From: JANXLS01 sp035308565
GTDB lineage: Bacteria; Planctomycetota; SZUA-567; H5-PLA8
Direction of reading: 5' to 3'
Assembly (NCBI GenBank): GCA_035308565.1
Contig: DATGGK010000241.1
Span: 6,579-70,578 of the forward strand
DNA length: 64,000 nt
Numbering within the stretch: position 1 is the stretch's first letter; every line of letters begins with the position of its first letter. Below are positions 17,501 to 26,576 of the stretch, piece by piece. Position numbers and translations under genes: made by a program. Under the pieces are notes generated by a model that saw only the letters and a list, made by a program, of their open reading frames with translations, made no database searches and had not been told where the DNA came from.

Positions 17501-20500
17501 GCGAATGATTCCGTCGGGCGTAAAATCGACCGTCGCGTAAACAGTATCCAAATCGGGAAAATCTTTTCGCCACAATACGGCGAGCTTTGTCAAATCCACG
17601 CAGGTGAGCCGCCCGTTCATGCGCCCAAGCAAATAATGAAAATCCTGCGTGAATACTGCGCGCTGCTGATGGTCAAGCGGCAGCAGTTTCAACTCCGCCC
17701 CCGTTGCGCAATCGTACGTCGTCACGAACACCTCGTCGCGCCGGCTGTACACGCGCACCAGCGCGCCGCCGCTCACTGAAAATCCGTTCGCAATCGTCCG
17801 TTCGTCGATCGTCGCGCGCTCCCAAATCGGTTTGCCGCTCCACGCATTCCAGGCGCCCACGCGCGCGTCGCTGGCCGCGTACACGCGCTCGCCGCCCGCG
17901 CACGCGGTGACGAACGCCTCGCCTTGCGGCTCGACGCGCCGCTTCGCGCCGCGGCGGTCTTTGAGTTCCACGTCGTTGCTCGCAAGCGTCACGTGCGAGA
18001 GCGTTTCGCCGGTGTCGCGGTCCAGCACCGCGATGTCACGTTCGCCGACCGCCGCCAGCAGTGAGTCGCCGGCGGCCAGGCGTTTGACTTGCGTGCCGAC
18101 ATACGAGCTCCACAAAACTTCGGGCGTCGAACCGACGGTGAGCGCCTGAATATCGCCATTGAGCCGCGTGTAAACGCGGTTGGGCGGGTCGTCGCTGAAG
18201 CGGCTCAGTTGCGGATTTTCCCCGGGCAGAAAATACGAATACACCAGCACGCCGTTGAGCGCGTCCGGCGGATCGCTTTTTCCCGCGTCGGGATTGGTGA
18301 TCGTCTCTCCCAGATTTCTGCGCAGCGAACGCACGACCGCGTCGCGCTTCGTCTTCCACAATCCACCCATCGCCGACAAATCCGGTGGCGCGTCGTGTTC
18401 GAAGCGAGTCAATTCGGCCAGCGCTTCGTCGCGCCGCCCCAATAGTTTCAGCAAGCGAACTCGCGCCGTCAACGCCAGCAGCGCTGAGCCTGCGCTCTTG
18501 TTTTTCAGCGCATCCGCGTAACGCTGCGCTGCCTCTTCGAGATGCCCTTCCGCTTCCAATCGCCGCGCGTCGTAGTATGGCAGTGCGCTGGCGCTGGTGC
18601 TCTCCGCCTCGCCGCTGCTCGTCGCAAATCCGATTACCGTTCGTTCATTCACAGCGACGATGCGGCTGCTCGTAATCAGCGCGTTCGCGGCTGGTCCGAT
18701 GCGCGAATCCCACGGCGTCGAACCAATGACCATTCCTTTCAACGCATCGACGCGCAGCCACGCGCCGCGCGTCGGAAGATAGAGCACGGCGCCCGACAGC
18801 GTCGGCGTTCCTTGCAGAATCTGCCCTTCTAAAGGCAAGCGCCACGCGGTCACCCCCGTCTCCGCATTCAATGCTGTCACACCGTCGTCGCACGCCAGAA
18901 TATTTCCGCCCGCGATTCCAGCCACAAAGCGGCACCCAACCATGTCGCGCTGCCAGATCAAATGGCCGTCGCGCCGGTCAAAGGCCATCACGCCGTTTCC
19001 GTCGCGTGGCGCGGCGATGACCAACTGGCCCAGCACCATCGGCGGCGTCGGCCCGCTTGAAAAAATGTCCCTCATGCGCGCGGACAAATCGAACACGTTC
19101 GTCCGCCCGCGCCTCAAGTCGCCCAGTTGCATGCGCGGGTAACTCGAAACCCAGCGCGCTTCGCCGTTGAACGCATTGATCGCGGCGACCGAGGCGAGCC
19201 CGGTTTCGATGTAGATTTCACCCGCGTCAATCGCCGCCGGCCCGAGATGGTTCGACGCCTGATAATACGCGGCGTCACCCACTTTGATGCCCGTCAGACC
19301 GCTCGCCAGCGGACAGCGCCAGCGCAATCGTCCCGTCTCGACGTCCAATGCCGCAACGCCGTGCACGTCGAAATCGCCCGGCTCGATGTATTCGGCGTAG
19401 ACCATGCCATAGGCCGCCGCGGGATCCGAAATCCAAACCAGCTTGCGCAATTCCGTTTGCGCGTCGCTCGACCAGCGCGGCGAACCGCTCGCGGCGTCGA
19501 AACATTTCAACGATGAATAGACCGACTGCGCGCGCACGATCACTTTTCCGCCAATGATCAGCGGACAGCTCGACGGAAATCCGGTGAACGTGCCGTTCGC
19601 GCTTGCGCTGCCGCCGGCCCACGTTTGCGTCCAAAGGATGTTGCCCGAATTGAGTTCGATTGCGCGCAACGACTCCATCGCGCCAATGAACACGCGCGTG
19701 CCGTCGGTCACCGGATGCGATTGAAGATGCGGCGGGCCGTCGATGCCGAACGTGCTCCGCGCACGCTCCAGCGCCCCCGACGCAATCACCGGCTGCGCCC
19801 AGACCACGCCGCCCGGTTCCGGCGCCGGGCCGCGCAGCGCGCCCGTGCGCGTCAGTCCGCCCATGAAACGCAGTTGATCGCCTTCGCCGTGCTCGGTCGT
19901 GCTGACTTCCGCAACATGTTTCTTCAGGCGTTCCGCGAGCGCTGAGCCGGTAGTGGGTTCGCCTTTGAGCTTCACGCTTACGGAAGCAAATTCCGCGGCC
20001 AAACGCTTGAGCGCGGCCTCGCCTTCCGCCTTCTGTCCATGCTGCGCCTGGGCGAGCGCAAGCTTCGCGAGCGCCAGCGCGCTTTGCTCCGGCGTCAGCG
20101 GTTCGCGCAGCAGCGTTTGATATAGCGACGCCGCCTGCCCGTAGTGTCCGCGGTCGAAATACAAATCGCCCGCGCGCCCCAGCGCCGCGCGCGATTCGTT
20201 CGTGTGCGGAAATTCAAGCGCCGCCTTTTCAAGCTCCGCCGGATCGTTCTCGGCCACGGCTTTCAAACGCTTCGCCGCCGCTTCGCCCACCACCTTCTGA
20301 TACACATCGCGCTGCGCCGGCGGCATCGCGTCCAGCATCGCGCGAATGTATTCGCGCGCGCCGACGAAGCGCATCGCGAACGGCGTTTCGTGCACTTTCA
20401 CCAGCGAATTCGAGGAGTTGCGCAGAATCTCGCTCAATCCACGCATCGCTTTTTCCACGTCGTCAGGCGCGCCATCGAGCTGCCGCTTTACCGCGTCCAG

Positions 20501-23500
20501 CAGCGCTTGAACGTCGCGCGAGCCTTCGAAACCGACGCGCTCCGGCCGGTAACTGCGCGCCCATTCCAGACCCGGGGACACCAACTGCCGCGCTTCGTCC
20601 GGCAATCTTCCTTCGCGCGCGCAGCGTTCGAAAAACGGCAGCGCCGCCTGGCTCAGTCCAAATTCCCAGCGCAGCACGCCGCGCCACGCCACGCATTGCG
20701 CCGCTTCGCCGAGCGGCAGCGGATGCCGGTTGCTCGCGTCGCGCAGAACAACGTCCGCGGCAGTAATATCCCCTTCGCGCACCAATGCGCGCGCCAGCAC
20801 GCGCGAAAGCTCCAGCGCCTTTTGCGCGCGACCTTGATAATCGGCGCCGTCTTCAAGCCGCTGCAACGCGCTCCGCAGCGCGCGAATCGACTGCGCGTCC
20901 TGATTCATCTCATGCAAAATCTGCGACGCCCAAATCAACTGGTCGAACGCAAACCAGCGTTGATCGTCATAGAGGTGGCTGACCGCGTTGGAAAACGCAA
21001 TCAGCGCTTCCGGGCCGGTGCGCCGCGCCATCGCGTCGCGCAGGCCATTGAGCTCCCCCATGCGGTCGGCCATGCTCACTGGAAATTGCCGCGCCGCCAG
21101 CGCCGTGCAATACAGCAGCATCGCCAACTGCGGCTCCGTTCCAATCCGCGCGCGCAGCGGCACCGCGCCTTCGGCCGGCATTTCCACGCGCACCATCAAG
21201 CGATGCCGTCCTTTTTCGAAATGAATCGGAAGGCGATCGGCTTCGATCTTGTACACATCTGCGCTCAAGTCGTGGCCGATCGGTTTGCCGTCAACCCACG
21301 CGGCCCACGTGCCCGCGTTCGAAAGATGAATTTGCGTGTCGCCGGAAACAGACACATCAAACTCGCGCGCAAGATACGCTACTTGAGCGTCGCCGGCAAA
21401 GCGCCGCACGTCGAAACCAAATTCGCCGCGCTCGGTCTTGTCGGCTTCCGGCTCGATCTCCGTCCAGCCTTTGTCGCCATAGCGCGCGTTCGATTCCGAA
21501 TTGGTTTCAGGTCCTTTCACATCGCCGTCCGCGGCATTGCCGCCGCGCTTGAAGGCGACGATGCGCCACTTCCCGGCCCACACCGGATCGCCGCATTTTT
21601 CGCGCAATCTATTCCACGCTTCCTCGCGGAATTGATTTTGATCTTTGATCTCGTTCTTGTTTTTATCAAAGAGCGGCAGCGAAATTGGATGCGCCTGATT
21701 GAGCACGAAGTAGTACGACGCATCCGCATCCGACGCGAGCAGCGCCATCGACGCCGCGCCCCACGCCGTGCCAAACGCGCGCTCGTAATTCTTGCTCTGC
21801 AAATCGGACTTCGCGTCCTGTACGACTAGTTTCACGGCCGTATTTTTCGCGCCCGGCAGCATCTCAATGGCGCCCAAAATCGAATTCACCGCGCGTGTTT
21901 GTTCCGCGGGATTCGCGGATGGATTTCCGCGCGAAGCCTGCCGTTCATACTCCCAGCGCCAAATTCCGCTTTCAAGCGCTGCGATGGCGCGGTCGTCGGA
22001 TTTTAATTCCTGCATCGCGGCTATTTCGTCGAGCGTCGCCAGAAATTCGCCGCGCGCGCCCGATTCGGCCAGCGCGCCCGCGATCACTTGCGTCATCTCC
22101 ACGGCGCTCAATGGGCCGCCCTGAGCACTCCACTTTTTTAAGCGCTCGCGCGCAGCCGCGGCGTGGCCAGCCAGCGTTTCAAAACGCAGCACCGCGCGCA
22201 TCGCGCTGGCCGCGCTGTCTTCGTGCGGATATGCGGCGAGATATTCTTCCGCTGTTTTCATCGCGCTGTCGAAATCGCGCAGAAACGCGTACACGCGCAA
22301 TTTTCCCTCGAACGCGCGCAAGCGGCTCTCTTGATCATTTTTGAGCGCGCTCAGCGCCGCGCTGTATCCTGCCAGCGCGCCGCGAAAATCGAACGACTCT
22401 TCGCGCCGCCGCGCAAGATCAAGCAGCGCATGCGCCGGCCGCCAATCCGCCGATGGTACCGGAAAATACTCCAGCATTTTTTGGAGCAAGCCAATGCGGT
22501 ATGCCGGATCGTTGCGCTCCACGCGGCAATAAAATGCCTGATCGCCGCGCACCATCCGCAGCGCGACTTTGAGCGTGTTTTTGCCTTTGTTGAATCGCAC
22601 CGGCAAGCCGCTGCGATCCTTCACCGGATGCCGCTCGCGCCACCACTCGTTTCCGTCGCTGGCGTAGATCGGAAGGTTGTTGACTAATATTTTGCTCGGC
22701 TCAACCGAATCGAACCAGAGCATCGCTTCGCCCGACACAGGCCAATCGATCTCGGTCTTGAGCAGCATTGTCGAATTCTTCGCCGTCGGCACGCTTTCGC
22801 GCAGATCGAGCAGCGGATCTTCTTCGTCCTCCGGTTTGGTCCACGTGCCGAATTTCGCGTTGCGGCCTGCCGCATCTTTGATCGCGGCCCAATTGTCGTT
22901 CTGCACCCATTCCTTCGAATTCCAAAACGCGCTGTCGGTCGCCGGTGACAGGTAATTCCACGTGCGCGGAATCTGCGCCGGCTCCAGCGCAGCCAGCGTC
23001 TGGTCCCACGTTTCTTTTTTGGCAAGATCAGGACCGTCCGGCTTGATCGCGGGCGGCCTGGCAACAATGCTCAGATCGGAAAAATACGATTTGTTCGTCG
23101 AGCGCGCATCTTTGTACGCGTCGTTGCACAAATCCGGATTGTCGCCCGTGAATCCGCGCCCGAGCATGATCTTCGGCGCCGCGCCCGGCGCGCCGGGGCG
23201 GGCGTCAATTTGCGCGATGCGCCGCCAGTTCGCTCCGTCGGGACTCACGTAAAAGGCCAGATTGCGCGACACGAGCAGCACACGCACGAACACTTCCTTG
23301 CCCCAGAATTTCTGCTCGCCCATGTGAGCGTCGCGCATCACGTTGGATTCCGTAAATGCGACTTCATTGCCGTCGTGCGCCCATCCATAATAGAGGTAGT
23401 TGTCATGCGTCGCGCGAAAATAGGCGTAGTTCTTCGCGTCCCAATAAAGATAGAGGCCCGGAAAGCCCGCGCCGTCGTTGCCCTGCGACGCGCGAATGCG

Positions 23501-23779
23501 CACGCTCACCAACAGCGGTTCGTCGTCGCTTCCGTTCGCGGGCAGATTGAAATTGAGGTGCGCGTATCGGTTGGTCTCGCCGACCAGCAGAATGCCGTCT
23601 GGGGTCGACGCGATGCTGCCTTTGGAATTGTGCGAAATGACGAAGCTGAGGGCGTCGGGTAATTTGCCGGAGCGAAGCGAATCGTTAAAATCCAGCGCAA
23701 CGGCGCAACGAAGCAAGCTCAATAGAAAAACAAACGGCAGCGACCAAGCGCAACGCGCCGGTCTTTTGCAAAACGTCAT
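14594..23779 (-). CDS. Giant secreted PQQ-propeller / TPR / CBM9 protein
   Basis: 3061 residues from ATG 23779 with GAGG six bases upstream and a signal peptide (FVFLLSLLRCAVA). Approximate domains: a concanavalin-like sandwich at 30-240 (GLYLYWDAKNYAYFR), a jelly-roll module at 310-420, TPR-like helices at 430-650, a second jelly-roll at 780-890, long TPR-like helices to 1330, a PQQ-type beta-propeller at 1340-1730 (IELNSGNILW, LDVETGRLRW), a second propeller at 1870-2260, a CBM9-like domain at 2300-2510 (ARIDGDLSEW) and a last jelly-roll at 2890-3060 (ADDVISIWVNGKRVVNE). All of these are non-catalytic, binding or scaffolding folds. It is probably a periplasmic or surface glycan-binding organiser. 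A frame shift is not suspected, because the frame is open throughout. Confidence 0.8.
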   Translation of the reverse strand: MTFCKRPARCAWSLPFVFLLSLLRCAVALDFNDSLRSGKLPDALSFVISHNSKGSIASTPDGILLVGETNRYAHLNFNLPANGSDDEPLLVSVRIRASQGNDGAGFPGLYLYWDAKNYAYFRATHDNYLYYGWAHDGNEVAFTESNVMRDAHMGEQKFWGKEVFVRVLLVSRNLAFYVSPDGANWRRIAQIDARPGAPGAAPKIMLGRGFTGDNPDLCNDAYKDARSTNKSYFSDLSIVARPPAIKPDGPDLAKKETWDQTLAALEPAQIPRTWNYLSPATDSAFWNSKEWVQNDNWAAIKDAAGRNAKFGTWTKPEDEEDPLLDLRESVPTAKNSTMLLKTEIDWPVSGEAMLWFDSVEPSKILVNNLPIYASDGNEWWRERHPVKDRSGLPVRFNKGKNTLKVALRMVRGDQAFYCRVERNDPAYRIGLLQKMLEYFPVPSADWRPAHALLDLARRREESFDFRGALAGYSAALSALKNDQESRLRAFEGKLRVYAFLRDFDSAMKTAEEYLAAYPHEDSAASAMRAVLRFETLAGHAAAARERLKKWSAQGGPLSAVEMTQVIAGALAESGARGEFLATLDEIAAMQELKSDDRAIAALESGIWRWEYERQASRGNPSANPAEQTRAVNSILGAIEMLPGAKNTAVKLVVQDAKSDLQSKNYERAFGTAWGAASMALLASDADASYYFVLNQAHPISLPLFDKNKNEIKDQNQFREEAWNRLREKCGDPVWAGKWRIVAFKRGGNAADGDVKGPETNSESNARYGDKGWTEIEPEADKTERGEFGFDVRRFAGDAQVAYLAREFDVSVSGDTQIHLSNAGTWAAWVDGKPIGHDLSADVYKIEADRLPIHFEKGRHRLMVRVEMPAEGAVPLRARIGTEPQLAMLLYCTALAARQFPVSMADRMGELNGLRDAMARRTGPEALIAFSNAVSHLYDDQRWFAFDQLIWASQILHEMNQDAQSIRALRSALQRLEDGADYQGRAQKALELSRVLARALVREGDITAADVVLRDASNRHPLPLGEAAQCVAWRGVLRWEFGLSQAALPFFERCAREGRLPDEARQLVSPGLEWARSYRPERVGFEGSRDVQALLDAVKRQLDGAPDDVEKAMRGLSEILRNSSNSLVKVHETPFAMRFVGAREYIRAMLDAMPPAQRDVYQKVVGEAAAKRLKAVAENDPAELEKAALEFPHTNESRAALGRAGDLYFDRGHYGQAASLYQTLLREPLTPEQSALALAKLALAQAQHGQKAEGEAALKRLAAEFASVSVKLKGEPTTGSALAERLKKHVAEVSTTEHGEGDQLRFMGGLTRTGALRGPAPEPGGVVWAQPVIASGALERARSTFGIDGPPHLQSHPVTDGTRVFIGAMESLRAIELNSGNILWTQTWAGGSASANGTFTGFPSSCPLIIGGKVIVRAQSVYSSLKCFDAASGSPRWSSDAQTELRKLVWISDPAAAYGMVYAEYIEPGDFDVHGVAALDVETGRLRWRCPLASGLTGIKVGDAAYYQASNHLGPAAIDAGEIYIETGLASVAAINAFNGEARWVSSYPRMQLGDLRRGRTNVFDLSARMRDIFSSGPTPPMVLGQLVIAAPRDGNGVMAFDRRDGHLIWQRDMVGCRFVAGIAGGNILACDDGVTALNAETGVTAWRLPLEGQILQGTPTLSGAVLYLPTRGAWLRVDALKGMVIGSTPWDSRIGPAANALITSSRIVAVNERTVIGFATSSGEAESTSASALPYYDARRLEAEGHLEEAAQRYADALKNKSAGSALLALTARVRLLKLLGRRDEALAELTRFEHDAPPDLSAMGGLWKTKRDAVVRSLRRNLGETITNPDAGKSDPPDALNGVLVYSYFLPGENPQLSRFSDDPPNRVYTRLNGDIQALTVGSTPEVLWSSYVGTQVKRLAAGDSLLAAVGERDIAVLDRDTGETLSHVTLASNDVELKDRRGAKRRVEPQGEAFVTACAGGERVYAASDARVGAWNAWSGKPIWERATIDERTIANGFSVSGGALVRVYSRRDEVFVTTYDCATGAELKLLPLDHQQRAVFTQDFHYLLGRMNGRLTCVDLTKLAVLWRKDFPDLDTVYATVDFTPDGIIRYAGPSRRDGNRHIVRYIDTATGNDAAPEFTDAQGVESDRGQYAITERGYKISRLKAGANGGVETVWTLKPQQENGADFSFARAFIAGPLFHCVFVRAFDNGNREQFFVRTLSWDSGQRVMEQVLPGTPLSGINASTGQRFLASTFIQAGGSLAYTTKEGIFFVRPRGATVAQAAESFQAELNDPAAVPERIKDVRRGLAGIEQPEAMTFITPANARIDGDLSEWSTTEPIVLSHRSDYVPLSEGAVWDGAGKLSAKIYTGWSREGVTVAVDVTDGSPCSPRPGAETTTGDRVRIVMDARDGENSAIDPNECFVGTLALVNGASFFTQESGAVSDNGVRAEGKAAPSVSGRGRQYEVFVPWAVLRRDSIERASDRREVRLGVAVYDGDESGTRGALQWGAGVTMPSAVPMWLGRLTLLDVSAEKVERYRQVIALAPGSAEALKFMRLILLSKRGPEAENERIQELEKFISEHPQSANTAKALSLLRETLRRIGEKNGAGRVEKFAKKANVPESIHHALDDGFHVWVYPDPHKPPQMIMFQFSNLDYTSGTQRAYWGLPTVGWGREGTLSLKKLGEIPKPGEWTELRVSALDFDLETLEIKTFALTASGGQVYFDRAACTAGGKETVLFDDSLPANWTTQFSEIKFVGQPHHDGAKSLTFVAPFQTDVYNTHFYLKNNQPIIDFQGVRMADEAVKNPAKYQETCRKAAQIIHDTPEGLAFLRRAMEMTEGDEKTRCAKAVAELRDFMKRNMGSPNAYDALHLARSYFERCEAQDPMAKCAEFIADVKPPLNAVRAFYGDFAPGWMEWRVLGPFSAVGERRGMETSMEPERAVDLAFKSQNMGREIAWKKISGKNKNNDPVIDLRAQMGAERESYRGPYFGYAYTKFNCPTARKALLAFGADDVISIWVNGKRVVNELYTSARKDKETAEVQLRSGENEILIKVGVQRDRLLLVFRLADLDGRPFDDVRNE

Positions 23780-23869
23780 GTCAACCTCGTGGGCATTTCA
23801 TTCAAGAGCAATGCAGCGCGTGAACGCGCTGGTTTTCTCTATATAGATACACCGCAACGCAACAGCTAG

Positions 23870-23925
23870 GGCGGGCTGCCAGCCCGCCGAATCTCGCGGT
23901 TTTTGGACGGGCTGGCAGCCCGTCC
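23870..23925. repeat. Pair of REP-like hairpins
   Basis: A GGCGGGCTG / CAGCCCGCC hairpin at 23870-23888 and a GGACGGGCTG / CAGCCCGTCC hairpin at 23905-23925 are followed by TACTA. They lie between the CLC gene and the start of the giant protein gene, in the upstream region of the latter. The second one is a close relative of the element inside the PEP carboxykinase gene. Confidence 0.7.
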
Positions 23926-23939
23926 TACTATTTGACGCG

Positions 23940-26072
23940 TCATCGTTTTTTCTCTTCAGGCGGCTCTTCCAGCAGATCCATCCCCGGCTGTCCCGCGTTG
24001 GTCGGCGGCGGCATGATGCGCTTCCCGCGCCAGCTCGCGTACGGATCGCGCTTCTGCTGCTCGGCGGGATGATCGAAGACATTCGAACCGTGGCTTTCGC
24101 TGGCGTCCAGCGCGCGGATCGCGTTCAGGCGTTTGTGATACGCCGAAATCAAATCGCGGCGGCTGAGCATCGCCACGACGCGCGCCGTGCCCACCGGCCC
24201 GCGCGGCGGCAGCACCGCTTTCGAGATGCGCGAGTGCGACGACTCCATTCCCGGCTCGGCGGATTCAACGACCGGAATCTCATCGACATTTTGTTGCGTG
24301 AGAAGGCGCAGCGCTTCGTCGAGCGTCGTTTTCATCCCAACGCAGGGCGGATTTGAAATGCCCAAATCGCCGGCGACCACCAGCGGCGCGACGCCAGGCT
24401 CGCTCATGACCTGGCGCAAATCGCCCAGCGAAAAAACGCCCACCAAATAACCGCGTTCATCGACCGTCGCGAACACCGATTTTGTGCTGCCTTTGATCCG
24501 TTCCATGATCGTGTCCAGCGTCATGTTCACCGGAATCGTCTCCGGTTTTTGCGTTCCGGTTATGGCTTCCTCGACGGCAATGCCTTCGAGCACGTCGATC
24601 AGGAAATCGCCGCGGTGCGCGGGCGAATCGGCGATGCCGCGGACTTGTTCCTGATTGAGCGTGAATGAGCGGCTGACGATATACGCGGACGCGCAGGTCA
24701 GCATCAGCGGCACGACCAGCCCGTACGAACCGGTGATCTCGCTGACCATGACCAGGCTGGCGATGGGCGTTTTTGTGGCCGCGGCAAACGCGCCGCCCAT
24801 GCCGACGAGAATCATTCCGCCGCGCGCGTTGGGCGAGAGCGCCAGCCAGCGCGGAATCCAGCCGCCGTCGTCGAGCGCGCGCAAAAATTTCGCGTAGGCC
24901 GCGCCGGTCACGCCACCGAGAAAAAGCGTCGGAAAAAGCACGCCGCCCGAACCGCCGGAACCGATGGTGAGGCTCGTCGCGAGAATTTTTGCGAGAATGA
25001 TTACGCACAGAAATCCGGCGAGTTTCCACGTCGTCCACGAATCGACGGGACTGACGTTGAGCGCGCTATCCACAACCGTCTGCAAATACGTATACCCGCC
25101 GGCCATGATGTGCTGCGGCTGCGAGCCGCCGAGCGTCTGCGGCGTTGAGCTTTGCACGCCGGAAATGCTCCCCGCCAGCAAAAGCGCCAGCGCGCCCAGC
25201 GCCAGGCCGCCCAGCGCAGGCTTCAACACACGCGGAACGGGCAGCGGATGAAACACGCGCTTTTCCAGAGTGAACAGCGTTTTGACGAAAAGAAACGCGA
25301 CCAGCGCGCAGAGCAAACTCAAGACGGCGTAATGCAGCAATTCGCTCCACGCATTTCCGCCCGCAGTTGGAAACGCGAGCGGCGCTTTATCGTGGCCAAG
25401 ATTCAAAATCCGATCGTAGCCAAAAAAAGACGTGAAGACCGAGTAGGCCGTGACGGAGCTGATCACGCCCGGCATCACGGCATCGTGTTCAAAATCCGGT
25501 TCGCGATAAAGCACTTCCGCGGCGAAGAGCGCGCCGCCCAGCGGCGCTTTGAAGATCGCGCCGATGCCGCCGGCCACGCCCGCGAGCATCAATATGCGGC
25601 GGTCGCGCACGGAAAGTTTGAGCAGCGTGCCGAGCGTCGAACCGAAGCCCGCGCCGATCTGCGCGATCGGGCCTTCTTTTCCCGCGGAGCCGCCGCTGCC
25701 GATGGTGAGCACCGAGCAGACACCCTTCACAATCGGCGTGCGCGCGCGAATCGCGCCTTTGTCGCGGTGAAACGCGCGGATGACGGCGTCCGTGCCGTGG
25801 CCGCTGGCTTCAGGCGCCAGCCAAAGGCACAGCGCGCCGGAGACCGCTCCGCCGAGCGCCGGCACCAGCAGCAAGGCCCACCATTGCCCGGTGCCGCTGA
25901 ACAGCCAGCCCGCCAGCAATTTCGCATGAAGCCAATTGAGCGCCGCTTCGAACGCGACCGCGCCCAGCCCGGAGACGACGCCGACGAGCACGCACAGCAT
26001 CAGCAGGCGGAACCACGTTTCCAAATGAAAAAAGCGAGCGATGCGCTCGAGGCGTTGGCGAAGACTGCGCAT
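23940..26072 (-). CDS. CLC-family chloride channel/transporter with CBS domains
   Basis: 710 residues. CLC signature loops are present: GSGGSAGKEGP near residue 130, which contains the gating glutamate (Lys replaces the common Arg of GREGP), and GSGGSGGVLFPTLFLGG near 380, the third anion-binding signature. About ten or more hydrophobic segments precede a C-terminal pair of CBS domains at about 475-650 (SVFATVDERGYLVGVFSLGD and VDEIPVVES), which in this family bind nucleotides and regulate gating. Channel and H+/Cl- antiporter cannot be told apart here. The extreme C-terminus is Pro- and charge-rich. It acts in the inner membrane. Confidence 0.9.
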   Translation of the reverse strand: MRSLRQRLERIARFFHLETWFRLLMLCVLVGVVSGLGAVAFEAALNWLHAKLLAGWLFSGTGQWWALLLVPALGGAVSGALCLWLAPEASGHGTDAVIRAFHRDKGAIRARTPIVKGVCSVLTIGSGGSAGKEGPIAQIGAGFGSTLGTLLKLSVRDRRILMLAGVAGGIGAIFKAPLGGALFAAEVLYREPDFEHDAVMPGVISSVTAYSVFTSFFGYDRILNLGHDKAPLAFPTAGGNAWSELLHYAVLSLLCALVAFLFVKTLFTLEKRVFHPLPVPRVLKPALGGLALGALALLLAGSISGVQSSTPQTLGGSQPQHIMAGGYTYLQTVVDSALNVSPVDSWTTWKLAGFLCVIILAKILATSLTIGSGGSGGVLFPTLFLGGVTGAAYAKFLRALDDGGWIPRWLALSPNARGGMILVGMGGAFAAATKTPIASLVMVSEITGSYGLVVPLMLTCASAYIVSRSFTLNQEQVRGIADSPAHRGDFLIDVLEGIAVEEAITGTQKPETIPVNMTLDTIMERIKGSTKSVFATVDERGYLVGVFSLGDLRQVMSEPGVAPLVVAGDLGISNPPCVGMKTTLDEALRLLTQQNVDEIPVVESAEPGMESSHSRISKAVLPPRGPVGTARVVAMLSRRDLISAYHKRLNAIRALDASESHGSNVFDHPAEQQKRDPYASWRGKRIMPPPTNAGQPGMDLLEEPPEEKKR

Positions 26073-26126
26073 GATGCGCCGATTTTAGCCGGAACGGCGC
26101 TGATTACAAACTCGACGCGATCAAAC

Positions 26127-26576
26127 TCACGCCGGGCCGCCAAGATCCTTCGTCAGAAAAAACTTCGCGTGCCCCATCGAATCCCAATCGGCAATCTCGG
26201 CGGCGATTTTGTAGCCGAGGCGAATGTAGAACTGCGGCGCCTGGTACGACATCGTATCGACGAAGACGTGCGTGCAGCCGCGCGCAATCGCGTCGCGTTC
26301 GGCCTCCGCCATCAGCGCCTTTCCAACGCCGTTCTTTCGATGCTCCGGATTCACCGCGAGAATGGAAATCTTCAGCCACTTGACATGCGTTTCGCCAAGC
26401 AGGCCGCCAATCAGTCCCGATTCGTCGCTGGCAAAAACACGCAGCGGCACCGATGCATTCATTTCGCGCAGCGGACTGTTCTCCAGATTGAACGCGCGCA
26501 GCCAGCCCAGCACGGATTCCGCGCGCGGATCGCCGGCATCGGCGGTGACGTGGAGTTCAAACGCGGAGTGGCTCAT
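26127..26576 (-). CDS. GNAT-family N-acetyltransferase
   Basis: 149 residues from ATG 26576, which overlaps the TGA of the aldehyde dehydrogenase gene (ATGA); a longer in-frame ORF exists upstream but is the shadow of that gene. The acetyl-CoA-binding motif A is visible as ISILAVNPEHRKNGVGKALM (the R/Q-x-x-G-x-G/A type), followed by AxxRGCTHVFVDTMSYQAPQFYIRLGYK, with the typical Tyr-x-x-x-GY/F end. The substrate is unknown. Coupling to the dehydrogenase implies co-expression. Confidence 0.85.
   Translation of the reverse strand: MSHSAFELHVTADAGDPRAESVLGWLRAFNLENSPLREMNASVPLRVFASDESGLIGGLLGETHVKWLKISILAVNPEHRKNGVGKALMAEAERDAIARGCTHVFVDTMSYQAPQFYIRLGYKIAAEIADWDSMGHAKFFLTKDLGGPA

Noticed and set aside
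24000..24060. Frameshift at the Pro-rich end of the CLC protein
   Set aside because: The frame is continuous and charged or Pro-rich C-termini are common in CBS-containing CLC proteins.
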